DNA of 64,000 nt from Rhodospirillales bacterium (GCA_020638155.1 JACKJB010000003.1:248001-312000), one strand, 5' to 3'; positions 25,810 to 34,210 are shown, counted from the stretch's first letter. Program-made: numbers and translations. The notes: generated by a model from the sequence alone, not told the origin.

Positions 25810-26547
25810 TTACAAATGCGGACGGTTTCGCACCAGCCAGTGCAGGCGGGCGGCGGCGGCACCGTTGATCTTGCCGACCTGTTCCGGATCCTTGAAGGCT
25901 TCGGGGTAGAAATGGCGCTGGAAAGCGGTAATCACGCTTTGCAAATCGGCCTTGGGGTTATAACCGACTTTTGTGAACGCTTCGCGCAGGCTGCTTTCAT
26001 CCCGCACATAATCCTGCGCCACGCGGCGGTCCTGCTCGTCGGGTTGTGGCCACACGGCGCAGCCCGTCCCGGCCAGCATTTTCCAGTCGAATAATTCGCC
26101 GGGGTCGCTCTTCCGTTCCGGCGCGACGTCCGAATGCCCGATCACGCCGTGCGGGGAAATACCGTACCGGGCCATCAAATCCTTGCACAGCGTCACAAGC
26201 CTCTGCATTTGCTGGGCGGTGAAGGGTTCATAGCCGTATTTACGCCCCGGATTCACAAGCTCAATCCCGATCGCATGGGAATTAATGTCATCCATCCCGT
26301 TCCAGTGCGATATCCCGGCATGCCAGGCGCGCTTGTCATCATCCACGTACTGGATCACGGTCCCGTCACGGTCGATCATGTAATGGGTGCTGACCCGTCC
26401 GCCGCCGGGATGGGGCTTGCGGCCCAGGAAATAATCTTCGGCGTCTTCCAGCGTTCTGGTTTCGGTGTAATGAATGATAAGCAGGTCCGGGCGCGCCCCG
26501 TTTGCACGGTCTTCAAAATGATCGCTTTGCCGTTTGATGATATTCAT
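25810..26547 (-). CDS. AmpD-like N-acetylmuramoyl-L-alanine amidase
   Basis: A 245-residue zinc amidase of the Amidase_2 family. It cleaves the bond between MurNAc and L-Ala in peptidoglycan fragments, in recycling or remodelling. The opening MNIIKRQSDHF resembles the N-terminus of alphaproteobacterial relatives. Zinc ligands are likely H26 (LIIHYTETRT), the histidine in GVIGHSDVAPERKSDPG and its nearby aspartate. No signal peptide is seen from this start, so it would act in the cytoplasm. A longer frame to 26682 exists, but the extra 45 residues do not match the family. The C-terminal part (YNPKADLQSVITAFQRHFYP) looks like a peptidoglycan-binding helix bundle. Confidence 0.9.
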   Translation of the reverse strand: MNIIKRQSDHFEDRANGARPDLLIIHYTETRTLEDAEDYFLGRKPHPGGGRVSTHYMIDRDGTVIQYVDDDKRAWHAGISHWNGMDDINSHAIGIELVNPGRKYGYEPFTAQQMQRLVTLCKDLMARYGISPHGVIGHSDVAPERKSDPGELFDWKMLAGTGCAVWPQPDEQDRRVAQDYVRDESSLREAFTKVGYNPKADLQSVITAFQRHFYPEAFKDPEQVGKINGAAAARLHWLVRNRPHL

Positions 26548-26850
26548 CGCTCCCGCACTTTCATTAATATTGCTTATCCCAGCTAACCAGAAGATCGGGA
26601 TCGTGGCAATGCCCGTGTCGTCGGGCTCAAATACAAAAGTCACCCCCATAAAATCGATACGGATTGTTTCGCCAATCTCCACACCCTGATCGCTTTTCTT
26701 GTTATGAAAAATATACGCGCTTTCAATACGTTATAAACTAAATTGGACAGAGGCTTTTAAAATACGGTAAAACCCTTGTTAATCTTTCATTAAGAAAAAG
26801 CATCCCTGCAGGGAAACCGTATAGAGATTTAAAGTCTGGAGTATAGCGAT
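26548..26850. other. Divergent intergenic region with a CtrA-like site
   Basis: The gap between the amidase and the first exported-protein gene. It holds TTAA-N7-TTAA at 26779-26793 (the following base is G rather than the consensus C) and a possible -10 element TATAGA at 26820-26825. I see no gene in it. Confidence 0.5.
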
Positions 26851-27390
26851 ATGTTGAAAACCACCCCTTTGTTTACTGTCCTGTTCACCCTGATTGTGAT
26901 GACCGCCCCTGCAGGCGCACAAAGCAACCGTATCACCAAGGATATGATTACCGCGCAGTATCAGGCGCTGGAACAGGCACTGAATAACAGCAGCGATACA
27001 ATGGGCAAAATCCAGACGCTTCACGCGCAGATCAGCGATGACGCGCAGTTTAAGATGACCGTGACAAACCCGGATATCGGCAAAGCCAAAAGCCCGGTCA
27101 TGGAAATGAATAAACAGGATTACATCAACACTTATATTCAAGGTACGCACTTCATCGCCGATTATGAAGTCGATATCCGGAATGTGAGCTTCGAGCCCGG
27201 AGACAACGCGAACGAAGCGTATACAACGGACCTGATGATCGAGCGCGGCAAGATGCTGAACGCGCTGAATGACGGCAAGCCGTTCGTCAGCCGTACCACC
27301 TGCCGCACCAGGCATGAAATGCGTGATGGCACCTTAGTCGCCGCAGGCAGCGCCTGCCACACTGACATCAGCTATGAAGAAGAGATTTAA
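26851..27390 (+). CDS. Exported protein of unknown function (paralogue 1 of 4)
   Basis: A 179-residue protein with a signal peptide (residues 1-23, ending PAGAQ). The mature part has an N-terminal helix (ITKDMITAQYQALEQAL), then EMNKQDYINTYIQGTHFIADY, an IRNVSF strand, an IERGKM block and two late cysteines (TTCR and SACHTDI) that may form a disulfide. The same blocks occur in the proteins at 27529, 31045 and 31695. It is probably periplasmic or secreted. GGAG lies upstream of the start and a terminator follows. I know no family for it. Confidence 0.88.
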   Translation: MLKTTPLFTVLFTLIVMTAPAGAQSNRITKDMITAQYQALEQALNNSSDTMGKIQTLHAQISDDAQFKMTVTNPDIGKAKSPVMEMNKQDYINTYIQGTHFIADYEVDIRNVSFEPGDNANEAYTTDLMIERGKMLNALNDGKPFVSRTTCRTRHEMRDGTLVAAGSACHTDISYEEEI

Positions 27391-27411
27391 ACAGTTTTAG
27401 CATGCCTCCTC

Positions 27412-27444
27412 AAAAAAGCCTCCTGTTCGCAGGAGGCTTTTTTT
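27412..27444 (+). terminator. Rho-independent terminator
   Basis: Stem GCCTCCT/AGGAGGC (27418-27424 and 27431-27437), GTTCGC loop, seven T residues after. It ends the transcript of the 179-residue gene. Confidence 0.92.
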
Positions 27445-27528
27445 ATAAAGTTTTACCATATTTACAAAATTGTAACCTCTTTGCGGCTAAATGGTAGTTC
27501 CTGAACAAACAAACCGGAGGACGAAAAT

Positions 27529-28137
27529 ATGAGGTTCGCTTTAATGTGTCTGGGATTGCTGGTTATGGCCGCAGCGCCCGCAAGTGCTACGGAGCACCGT
27601 ATCACGGTCACGGAAATTCACAATTTTGTGCAAAAAACAGCACACGCCATGAATGACCCTAACCGTCATACGGCGCGCAGTACACTCAATACGGCTTTGG
27701 CGGAGAACGCGAGTTTTTCAAACAAAGTCTCAGTATACAACCCGGCAGGGCTGTGGCACCAGGCATGGTACGGTCACCCGGCCGCGTATGGCGCGTATTA
27801 CCGCTATCCGACTAATCCGTATTACAACCCGACCAGCCTGAGCAGCCTGCGCAAATGGGACCAGATCAACCTGCTGGAGAATAAAAAGCGCGCTATCCCG
27901 GGCTATGAAGCGACGATGGATATTACGGGCACCACGATCAACCCGTATGGCACTTCCGCCGTTGTGGACCTGGATATGAAAGAATACAGCCTTGCCTACA
28001 CGCCGTATCATCCGACGCTGGCGGGCCGCGTTCTGCATGCCAATTCCAAGTGCAAAATGTACTTAAGCAAAGTCAATGCCCGTGATCTGATGATGACGCG
28101 CATGGATTGCAACACGAATACCAACCTGCCGTTCTAA
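27529..28137 (+). CDS. Exported protein of unknown function (paralogue 2 of 4), with a Tyr/Pro-rich insert
   Basis: A 202-residue protein with a signal peptide (MRFALMCLGLLVMAAAPASA). It shares the general plan of its neighbour: N-terminal helix with HNFVQKTAHAMN, a central YEATMDITGTTI strand region, and two late cysteines (NSKCKMYL and MDCNTNT). Unlike the other three it carries an aromatic stretch around residues 75-105 (WHQAWYGHPAAYGAYYRYP). GGAGG precedes the ATG by 10 bases, and a terminator follows. The function is unknown. Confidence 0.88.
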   Translation: MRFALMCLGLLVMAAAPASATEHRITVTEIHNFVQKTAHAMNDPNRHTARSTLNTALAENASFSNKVSVYNPAGLWHQAWYGHPAAYGAYYRYPTNPYYNPTSLSSLRKWDQINLLENKKRAIPGYEATMDITGTTINPYGTSAVVDLDMKEYSLAYTPYHPTLAGRVLHANSKCKMYLSKVNARDLMMTRMDCNTNTNLPF

Positions 28138-28162
28138 GGAACCGGACAGGCTAATATCATTG

Positions 28163-28190
28163 AAAAGGCCGCTTCGCTGCGGCCTTTTTT
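28163..28190 (+). terminator. Rho-independent terminator
   Basis: Stem GGCCGC/GCGGCC (28167-28172 and 28179-28184) followed by six T residues, 25 bases after the 202-residue gene. Confidence 0.9.
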
Positions 28191-28256
28191 ATTGTAACGC
28201 ACGGCCTATATGAACCGAATAGAAAGACAGAGCTTAAGAAGATAAGAGGTTTTTTC

Positions 28257-28901
28257 ATGCGCCTGCCTTTGATTGTAATCACTTTATGCCTGCTGGCCAT
28301 CGGCGGCTTTATCTCCCTGAATACGCCCGGCCATGCCGGGGACAGGGATACCGGCGCGATGCTGACGGCCCCGCCGGAAGGATACCCGGTGGCAACGCTG
28401 GCGGGCGGATGTTTCTGGTGCCTTGAAAGCGAGTTCCGCGGGCGCGAGGGCGTTTTATATACCGTTGTCGGTTATAGCGGCGGCACGGCCGAAAACCCGA
28501 CCTATAAGCAGGTCACAACCGGGAAGACCGGGCATGCCGAAGCGGTACAGATTTTTTTCGATCCGAAAAAGACAAGCTTTCATGCGCTTTTGGAGCATTT
28601 CCTGACAGCGGCGCATGACCCGACGCAGGTGGACGGGCAGTGGGTCGATAAAGGGACGCAATACCGCTCTGTCATCTTCTATCATGACGCCGCGCAAAAG
28701 CAGGAGGCAGAACAGATGATTGCGGCGCTGGACAAAGCCAAGCGCTTTAAAAAGCCGATTGCCACCCGTGTCGAGCCGTTCGAAACCTTCTGGCCGGCGG
28801 AAGAGTACCACCAGCAATATTACGAGAAATACAAGGCCCGCACCGGACAGGATCATATCCGTGTGTACCTGAAAGAGCAGAAGAAGAAGCACGGGAATTA
28901 A
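28257..28901 (+). CDS. msrA: Peptide-methionine (S)-S-oxide reductase MsrA, exported form
   Basis: MsrA reduces the S form of methionine sulfoxide in proteins. The active-site motif GCFWCLESEFRGREGV puts the catalytic cysteine at C52. VGYSGGTAENPTYKQVTTGKTGHAEAVQI and FWPAEEYHQQYYEKY are standard. A signal peptide or anchor covers residues 1-25 (MRLPLIVITLCLLAIGGFIS), so it should act in the periplasm. It has 214 residues. The stop codon TAA (28899-28901) lies inside the left terminal repeat of a palindromic element, so that element may have set the C-terminus (...LKEQKKKHGN). Confidence 0.95.
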   Translation: MRLPLIVITLCLLAIGGFISLNTPGHAGDRDTGAMLTAPPEGYPVATLAGGCFWCLESEFRGREGVLYTVVGYSGGTAENPTYKQVTTGKTGHAEAVQIFFDPKKTSFHALLEHFLTAAHDPTQVDGQWVDKGTQYRSVIFYHDAAQKQEAEQMIAALDKAKRFKKPIATRVEPFETFWPAEEYHQQYYEKYKARTGQDHIRVYLKEQKKKHGN

Positions 28902-29080
28902 AGGCTGTTTCAAAACACCCTCCACCGTCATTCCCGCGGCACAGCGAAGCTGTGCTGGTCGGCGGGAATCCAGAAGACGGCGAACATAGTTCGCCAACAT
29001 ATGGATCCCCGCCGTTTAAACAAAATCAAAGATTTTGTCGCGGGGATGACGATTAGGGAGAGTTTTGAAACAGCCTTTAA
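28898..29080. repeat. 183-bp element with 19-bp perfect terminal inverted repeats (MITE-like, family C core)
   Basis: TTAAAGGCTGTTTCAAAAC at 28898-28916 is repeated perfectly in inverted orientation at 29062-29080. Inside, CGTCATTCCCGCGGC (from 28926) pairs loosely with GTCGCGGGGATGACG (to 29051). It has no coding capacity, so it would be non-autonomous. The msrA stop codon lies in its left end. Confidence 0.8.
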
Positions 29081-29159
29081 ATAAGCGCTGGCATATCCGG
29101 CCTAATCCCTTATATAGTCAGCCCAGATTAAAGGCTTGGGCAAATAAGAGGATACGGCC

Positions 29160-30002
29160 ATGACATTACCGCATATTGTCATCACAGAGCTGGTTCGCCG
29201 GACCCTGCTGGAAGATCTGGGACACGGACATGACAGCACCAGCGAGGCCCTGATCCCCGCAGACCACAAAGGCAAGCTGGTTATCAAGGCAAGGGAAAGC
29301 GGCTGCCTGGCCGGGATGGACCTTGCCTGTGCGGCTTTTGCGGCAATGGACCCTGCCCTGAATATCAAGCCAGCCGCTCAAGATGGCAACCAGCTGAACG
29401 CCGGGCAGGCCCTTTTAACGGTTGAGGGCAATGCCCGCGCTATTCTCGCAGCAGAACGCACCGCGCTTAATTTCCTGATGCATTTATCCGGCATCGCCAC
29501 GCAGACGGCAGCTTATGTTGCCGCAGTCAAGGGCACGAAGGCAGCGATCACCTGCACACGCAAGACACTGCCGGGGCTGCGGACCGTGCAAAAATATGCC
29601 GTGCGGGTCGGCGGCGGTAAGAACCACCGTTTCGGACTGGATGACGGAATCCTGATTAAGGACAACCACATCGCGCTGGCGGGCGGTATCGAAAATGCCA
29701 TCGCCCAGGCCCGGTCCAATGCCGGGCATATGGTCAAGATCGAAGTCGAGGTCGATACGCTGGAACAGCTTGAAAACGTCCTGGAGGCTCAGGTTGACGC
29801 GATCCTGCTCGACAACATGGCGCCGGATATTCTGAAACAGGCGGTCGCAATGATCGGCGGCAGGGCGCTGAGCGAAGCATCCGGCGGCATCACCCTTGAA
29901 ACCGTAAGAGCCGTAGCGGAAAGCGGTGTGGACCTGATTTCTGTCGGCGCGCTTACGCATAGTGTCAAAGCGCTTGATATCGGCCTTGATATCGACCTTT
30001 AA
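29160..30002 (+). CDS. nadC: Nicotinate-nucleotide pyrophosphorylase (carboxylating) NadC
   Basis: NadC converts quinolinate and PRPP to nicotinate mononucleotide in de novo NAD synthesis. The 280-residue protein has LLEDLGHGHDSTSEALIP, ALNFLMHLSGIATQTAAYV, the TCTRKTLPGLRTVQKYAVRVGGGKNHRFGLDDG block that binds both substrates, and IEVEVDTLEQ, DAILLDNMAP, LSEASGGITLETV. All key basic and acidic residues appear intact. GAGGATACGGCC precedes the ATG. No nadA or nadB is nearby. It overlaps the convergent next gene by four bases. Confidence 0.97.
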   Translation: MTLPHIVITELVRRTLLEDLGHGHDSTSEALIPADHKGKLVIKARESGCLAGMDLACAAFAAMDPALNIKPAAQDGNQLNAGQALLTVEGNARAILAAERTALNFLMHLSGIATQTAAYVAAVKGTKAAITCTRKTLPGLRTVQKYAVRVGGGKNHRFGLDDGILIKDNHIALAGGIENAIAQARSNAGHMVKIEVEVDTLEQLENVLEAQVDAILLDNMAPDILKQAVAMIGGRALSEASGGITLETVRAVAESGVDLISVGALTHSVKALDIGLDIDL

Positions 30003-30547
30003 AGGGTAAAAGCGCGGTTGCCGACAATTGCGCGGGAGAAGACCGGCCCCCTGATATACTGGCCCTCTTCACTGGATGCCGCATTGAAAAAGCGCTGCAC
30101 ATCGGCTGAAGGCAACCGGTCGGCAGACTTATCACCGGTGTAAATCACGACAGGAATATCTCCTTCTATACCAAGGGCACGAATGGCATGCATGCGGTTG
30201 CGGCCTTCATGGGCGATAATTTTCGGCGGATCATGATCGAAGTTCACCATCAGGTAGGGCGAGGCCAGCGGGAATTTATCCGTGCCTTCATAACGCCGGA
30301 TGCCTTCGGTCAGATAAGCCCTGCTGTCATGGACCAGGCCGGGTGCCGCGAGAGCCAGGAACATTTCAGGTGCCATAAAAGCGACAAATGCTTTGTAACC
30401 GATAGACTGGTTGACCGCCGATGCGCCGACACCATCATACTGGTCAAACAGGAGCGGCCCGTGACGGTAGCCGTCCAGCGGGAAATGCGGCGCCTGCCCA
30501 GCGTCGAGAAAGGTCTCCGTTAGCTTTTGGTCCGGTTTATGGCTCAT
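29999..30547 (-). CDS. Protein of unknown function with a weak ParB-nuclease-like motif
   Basis: A 182-residue soluble protein beginning MSHKPDQKLTETFLDAGQAP. The only recognisable stretch is PKIIAHEGRNRMHAIRALG (about residues 108-126), which resembles the GRHR-containing motif of ParB-like or sulfiredoxin-like nucleotide-binding domains. The rest does not match anything I know, and the family call is tentative. It is convergent with nadC and divergent from the DUF167 gene. Confidence 0.7.
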   Translation of the reverse strand: MSHKPDQKLTETFLDAGQAPHFPLDGYRHGPLLFDQYDGVGASAVNQSIGYKAFVAFMAPEMFLALAAPGLVHDSRAYLTEGIRRYEGTDKFPLASPYLMVNFDHDPPKIIAHEGRNRMHAIRALGIEGDIPVVIYTGDKSADRLPSADVQRFFNAASSEEGQYIRGPVFSRAIVGNRAFTL

Positions 30548-30611
30548 GTTACACTTTCATCGTTGTGGCTGTTTTATAGCATATTTTTTACATAATAAAA
30601 AGATTTTCCCG

Positions 30612-30893
30612 ATGTCCGATTGCCTTGAGCTGCCCGTCCGGTTGACCCCGAAAGCCTCCCGTAACCAGGTCGGCGGCTGGGTTTGCGACGATCAGGGACA
30701 GGATATCCTTAAAATCAGCGTCACAGCCGTCCCGGAAAAAGGAAAAGCGAATAAAGCGCTGATTGCCTTACTGGCCAAGCATCTGAAGATCCCGAAGAGC
30801 GATATCACGATTATACGCGGGGAAACGGATAGAAATAAGATATTGAAAATAAACAATATTTCCAACGACACATTAAAAGCCCTTTGCCCTTAA
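30612..30893 (+). CDS. DUF167 (YggU) family protein
   Basis: A 93-residue protein. The block LPVRLTPKASRNQVGG, ILKISVTAVPEKGKANKALIALLAKHL and ITIIRGETDRNKILKI is the DUF167 signature. The family is small, widely conserved and of unknown function. I placed the start at the ATG at 30612. A frame open to 30546 adds 22 residues that do not fit the family. Confidence 0.9.
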   Translation: MSDCLELPVRLTPKASRNQVGGWVCDDQGQDILKISVTAVPEKGKANKALIALLAKHLKIPKSDITIIRGETDRNKILKINNISNDTLKALCP

Positions 30894-31044
30894 AATCCGC
30901 CATAAGCCCCAATTATATTTTCCATATTTATAAGGTTTTTACCTTTTTCCAGCATAATTAAGAGAATTGGGTTTTACAGATATTCAGCTTGGCAAAAATG
31001 CCTTCTGAAATTGTGCCGCGGTAGGGCTATCGCAGGCGCGAGAA

Positions 31045-31665
31045 ATGCGGTCAATAACAGGGGCATACCCCATGGGGAAAAGCTTTGAAATGATGGGCCT
31101 TGCGGCCTTTAACATCTTTATTGCGATTATCCTGTCGTCCGTCTTTTTAACAAAGGGCGGAAGCTCGTCAGTGAACAGCCTGACGGAAAGCAATATCGAG
31201 CGTTTCATTAATGACGTCACCGCGATTAGCGGCGGCCAGCGCGACGATATGGATGCCTACAGCGTCACCGATTTCCTGATGACGCATATTGCCGAGAACA
31301 GCAACTTTAAGACAGAAATCGAATACGGCCTGCCGGATATGCCCTCCAATATGCGTACCCTGGAAATGGACAAAATGAATTTCATCAGCCATACGCTGCA
31401 GGGGATGAAAGCCATGACCCGCCACGAAAGCGCGGTCAGGATTGAATACATCAAGATTGCCGATAGCGGCAAAAGCGCCAAAGTCATGACAACGAATTAC
31501 GAACGCGGTATCATGCCGGTGAGTGATGATTTCGGCGAAGCACGGATGATGCCTGTCACCGGGACATCCTATTGCGAACAGGAGCTGGTACTCAGCGGTA
31601 AAAACGTCATCCAGATGGCGGGCGCAAATTGCAGTACGAGCATAGATTTTTCAGACTCTTATTAA
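31045..31665 (+). CDS. Exported or membrane-anchored protein (paralogue 3 of 4)
   Basis: A protein of up to 206 residues. The N-terminus has one hydrophobic segment (MMGLAAFNIFIAIILSSVF) that may be a signal peptide or an anchor. The mature part is a clear relative of the next gene's product: shared blocks are ESNIERF, AISGGQRDDM, a CEQEL block and QMAGANCSTSIDF. Two late cysteines are conserved. The ATG at 31072 is an equally good start. The role is unknown; the next gene starts 29 bases on, so the two are probably cotranscribed. Confidence 0.87.
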   Translation: MRSITGAYPMGKSFEMMGLAAFNIFIAIILSSVFLTKGGSSSVNSLTESNIERFINDVTAISGGQRDDMDAYSVTDFLMTHIAENSNFKTEIEYGLPDMPSNMRTLEMDKMNFISHTLQGMKAMTRHESAVRIEYIKIADSGKSAKVMTTNYERGIMPVSDDFGEARMMPVTGTSYCEQELVLSGKNVIQMAGANCSTSIDFSDSY

Positions 31666-31694
31666 AAACGAGAACAGGTGAAGGGGCGCATCTG

Positions 31695-32330
31695 ATGCCA
31701 AAAATAAAACAAACACTATGTATGCTTGCAGCAGGACTTTGCGTGATAACAGCAAACGCGACGCAAGCGCAGGCACAGATGAACAGCGATCCCCGTTCAG
31801 ATTTTGTGACCCAGCTTAATGAAAGCAATATAAGCGATTTCCTCGCAGAGGTCAGCGCTATTTCCACCGGGCAGAGGCCGGATATGCTGGATGATGACGT
31901 TGTCAATTACTTCACCAACCACATGGCCCCGAAAAGCAAGCTCAAAAGCCAGATGCGCTACGAGATCCCGAATTTCCCGACCCAGGAAAACAAGATGGAG
32001 CTGGACCGCGAGCAATATATTTCAACCATCGTCAAGGGCCGCCATATGATGGAAGATTACACATCCACCGTCGAGATCCGGGACCTGAAAATATCCGGCG
32101 GCGGCAAGCAGGCAACTTTTACCAGTATCATTACAGAACGCGGCAAGATGCCCTTCCCCAAAGACCCCAAAAAGCCGGATGTTGTCGATATCATTCCGAT
32201 TGAAGGCGAATCAATCTGTGAGCAGAAGCTGGCCGTTTCGTTTAACAACTTCATCCAGATGGCAGGAGCCGATTGCCAGACCGTCATTCGGTTCGACCCG
32301 TTCGGCGGCAAGCCCCTGATCCCGGAATAA
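31695..32330 (+). CDS. Exported protein of unknown function (paralogue 4 of 4)
   Basis: A 211-residue protein with a signal peptide (MPKIKQTLCMLAAGLCVITA, ending AQA). Shared blocks with the preceding protein: NESNISDF, AISTGQRPDM, ELDREQYIS, a VEIRDLKI strand, TERGKMP, ESICEQKLAVS and QMAGADCQTVIRF. The start at 31695 has GAAGGGG upstream. A longer frame to 31629 lies within the previous gene and is rejected. The tail (DPFGGKPLIPE) is unique to it. Confidence 0.9.
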   Translation: MPKIKQTLCMLAAGLCVITANATQAQAQMNSDPRSDFVTQLNESNISDFLAEVSAISTGQRPDMLDDDVVNYFTNHMAPKSKLKSQMRYEIPNFPTQENKMELDREQYISTIVKGRHMMEDYTSTVEIRDLKISGGGKQATFTSIITERGKMPFPKDPKKPDVVDIIPIEGESICEQKLAVSFNNFIQMAGADCQTVIRFDPFGGKPLIPE

Positions 32331-32342
32331 CAAAAAGCGGTT

Positions 32343-32756
32343 TTAAAAAATTGTCATCGCGACAATGTGAACAAGGGCAAAAATATAATATCCCGCCAAC
32401 TGGTATGCCGCATCAATAGACACCGCTTCGAACGCATAGCCTGTATACAGCGCCCCCATGACAAGCGGCGGCATGGCGAACGCAACCCACAGCAGGCAGG
32501 AGAGCGCGATCAATGCGGCAGGATCATCAATAGCAACGATCCCAACCATAAAAGAGTAAAAGCAGGCTGCTAAAAGCCACAGAAGCATGGAAATGATAAA
32601 CTGGCGTAAAGCCGGCTTCATATCATCCGCCTTCTGGCCGCGAGCTTCCATCCAGCGTGTTCCAAGAACTTTGGGATGGTACCAGAACATGCCCGCAAGA
32701 AAAGCCAGCAAGCCGGATATTGCGGTTGCAATATAAGGAAACTCAAATCCAATCAT
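32343..32756 (-). CDS. DUF1761 family membrane protein
   Basis: A 137-residue inner-membrane protein with four hydrophobic segments. The N-terminal ATAISGLLAFLAGMFWYHPKVLGTRWME is typical of DUF1761, a family without known function. It lies just downstream of sdhB on the same strand, but a 44-base gap separates them and no functional link is known. Confidence 0.85.
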   Translation of the reverse strand: MIGFEFPYIATAISGLLAFLAGMFWYHPKVLGTRWMEARGQKADDMKPALRQFIISMLLWLLAACFYSFMVGIVAIDDPAALIALSCLLWVAFAMPPLVMGALYTGYAFEAVSIDAAYQLAGYYIFALVHIVAMTIF

Positions 32757-32800
32757 CTCAAAATCCTTTTATTCTAATTTATGGTATAAAATATGTGTCC

Positions 32801-33595
32801 CTAGCGCCGCGCCAGCAGCAGTTTTTTAATTTCAGCAATCGATTTGGCCGGGTTAAGGCCTTTCGGACAGGTATTGGTGCAGTTCATAATGGTGTGGCAG
32901 CGATACAGCTTGAACGGGTCTTCCAGCTGGTCCAGCCGCTCCCCGGTCGCTTCATCACGGGAATCCGCAATCCAGCGATGCGCCTGCATCAACGTCGCCG
33001 GACCAAGATAGCGGTCGCCGTTCCACCAGTAGCTCGGGCAGGATGTCGAGCAGCAAAAGCACAGGATACAGCCCGCCGGGCCGTGCCCGTCATGGCCGTT
33101 CAGCGCATCGGCATCTTCCGGGCTCTGCAGCCGTTCCCGGCTTGGCGGCGGTGAGTCTGTTTTCAGCCACGGTTCAATCGCGTTATATTGCGCGATAGCA
33201 TGTTTCTGATCCGGCACAAGATCCTTAACGACATTCATGTGCGGCAGCGGGGTCACCTTCACATCGCTTTTGACATCGTCGATGGATTTGGTGCAGGCCA
33301 GCGTATTCGTCCCGTCGATATTCATCGCGCAGGAGCCGCAGATCCCTTCGCGGCAGGACCGGCGGAAGGTGAGCGTACTATCGACATTGTTTTTAATATG
33401 GATCAGCGCATCCAGCACCATCGGCCCGCATTTATCCAGATCAATCGTATAGGAATCAAGACGCGGGTTTTCTTCGTCATCCGGGTTCCAGCGGTAGACT
33501 TTGAAGGTCTTTTTACGCTTGGTGTCCTTGCCCGTCGCGTCATGCTTTTTGCCTTCAACAATTTTGGAATTTTTTGGCAGGGTAAATTCAGCCAT
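32801..33595 (-). CDS. sdhB: Succinate dehydrogenase iron-sulfur subunit
   Basis: SdhB carries electrons from the flavoprotein to ubiquinone in complex II. Three iron-sulfur centres are visible: the 2Fe-2S ligands in RRSCREGICGSCAMN and a later LACTK, and the 4Fe-4S and 3Fe-4S ligands in GCILCFCCSTSCPSYWW and HTIMNCTNTCPKGLNP. At 264 residues it is normal in length. It is about 1.7 kb from sdhA, with three unrelated genes and a repeat in between, which is unusual for this operon. Confidence 0.98.
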   Translation of the reverse strand: MAEFTLPKNSKIVEGKKHDATGKDTKRKKTFKVYRWNPDDEENPRLDSYTIDLDKCGPMVLDALIHIKNNVDSTLTFRRSCREGICGSCAMNIDGTNTLACTKSIDDVKSDVKVTPLPHMNVVKDLVPDQKHAIAQYNAIEPWLKTDSPPPSRERLQSPEDADALNGHDGHGPAGCILCFCCSTSCPSYWWNGDRYLGPATLMQAHRWIADSRDEATGERLDQLEDPFKLYRCHTIMNCTNTCPKGLNPAKSIAEIKKLLLARR

Positions 33596-33684
33596 CGGTA
33601 CGGTCCCCGTTTGTTAAACTTTCAGGTTTTTAAGAATAAGATGTTCGGCGGCCAAAGAAAAGCAGGATTATTGATCTATAACCG

Positions 33685-33818
33685 TTTCAATTTAGTAGCA
33701 GGCCGTTTTGCCCTTGGATGTCATCCCGAACGCATGTGAGGGATCTCCCTATAGTCTGGAGATTTCTCGGCTTTGCCTCGAAATGACACCGTTGATTTTT
33801 TTCGTTACTAAATTGAAA
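33685..33818. repeat. 134-bp element with 13-bp inverted ends around a family A repeat
   Basis: TTTCAATTTAGTA (33685-33697) and TACTAAATTGAAA (33806-33818) are perfect inverted repeats. The core (33719-33788) is a family A palindrome running from TGTCATCCCGAACGCATG to TTGCCTCGAAATGACA. It lies upstream of sdhB. Confidence 0.8.
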
Positions 33819-33829
33819 AGGATCTATCA

Positions 33830-34150
33830 TCAGGACAGGAACGGTTTGACGAACGGGCTGTTCAGCAAGGGGCTGTGTTCGCGCACCGCACGGTAGGCCG
33901 CCTTTGGTGATAATGTGACGGCATCGAACTCTTTTTTGAGTTTGTTCAGGGTTACAAATTGCTGCGGTGTCAGCTGAATATCGTCACGCTCCAGCCCTTC
34001 AATCTTTTCATTCAGAAGCTTTTCCGCCCACCGCGTCCAGAAACGGCACAGAAGACCGCGCTCCTCATCAGGCCCCGGACCGCTGCCGTTTCCACCGCCC
34101 CGCCGCATAAACTCCTGCATTGTCACGGCTTTTGCCGTCTGATCGCTCAT
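33830..34150 (-). CDS. Small protein of unknown function between sdhA and sdhB
   Basis: A 106-residue soluble protein beginning MSDQTAKAVTMQEFMRRGGG. A Gly/Pro-rich N-terminal stretch is followed by a helical part (LLCRFWTRWAEKLLNEKIEG) and QLTPQQFVTLNKLKKEF. I do not recognise it. There is no signal peptide. Confidence 0.7.
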   Translation of the reverse strand: MSDQTAKAVTMQEFMRRGGGNGSGPGPDEERGLLCRFWTRWAEKLLNEKIEGLERDDIQLTPQQFVTLNKLKKEFDAVTLSPKAAYRAVREHSPLLNSPFVKPFLS

Positions 34151-34210
34151 AATCCCAAACCAGTTTATCTTATGTCTATATTAAAGCACAAAACCGTATG
34201 TTCTGTAAAA

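Noticed and set aside
26779..27315. A 178-residue open frame on the minus strand opposite the first exported-protein gene
   Set aside because: The plus-strand frame has a signal peptide, a ribosome site, a terminator and relatives in the window. The minus frame is low-complexity Cys/His/Ile-rich and has no ribosome site.
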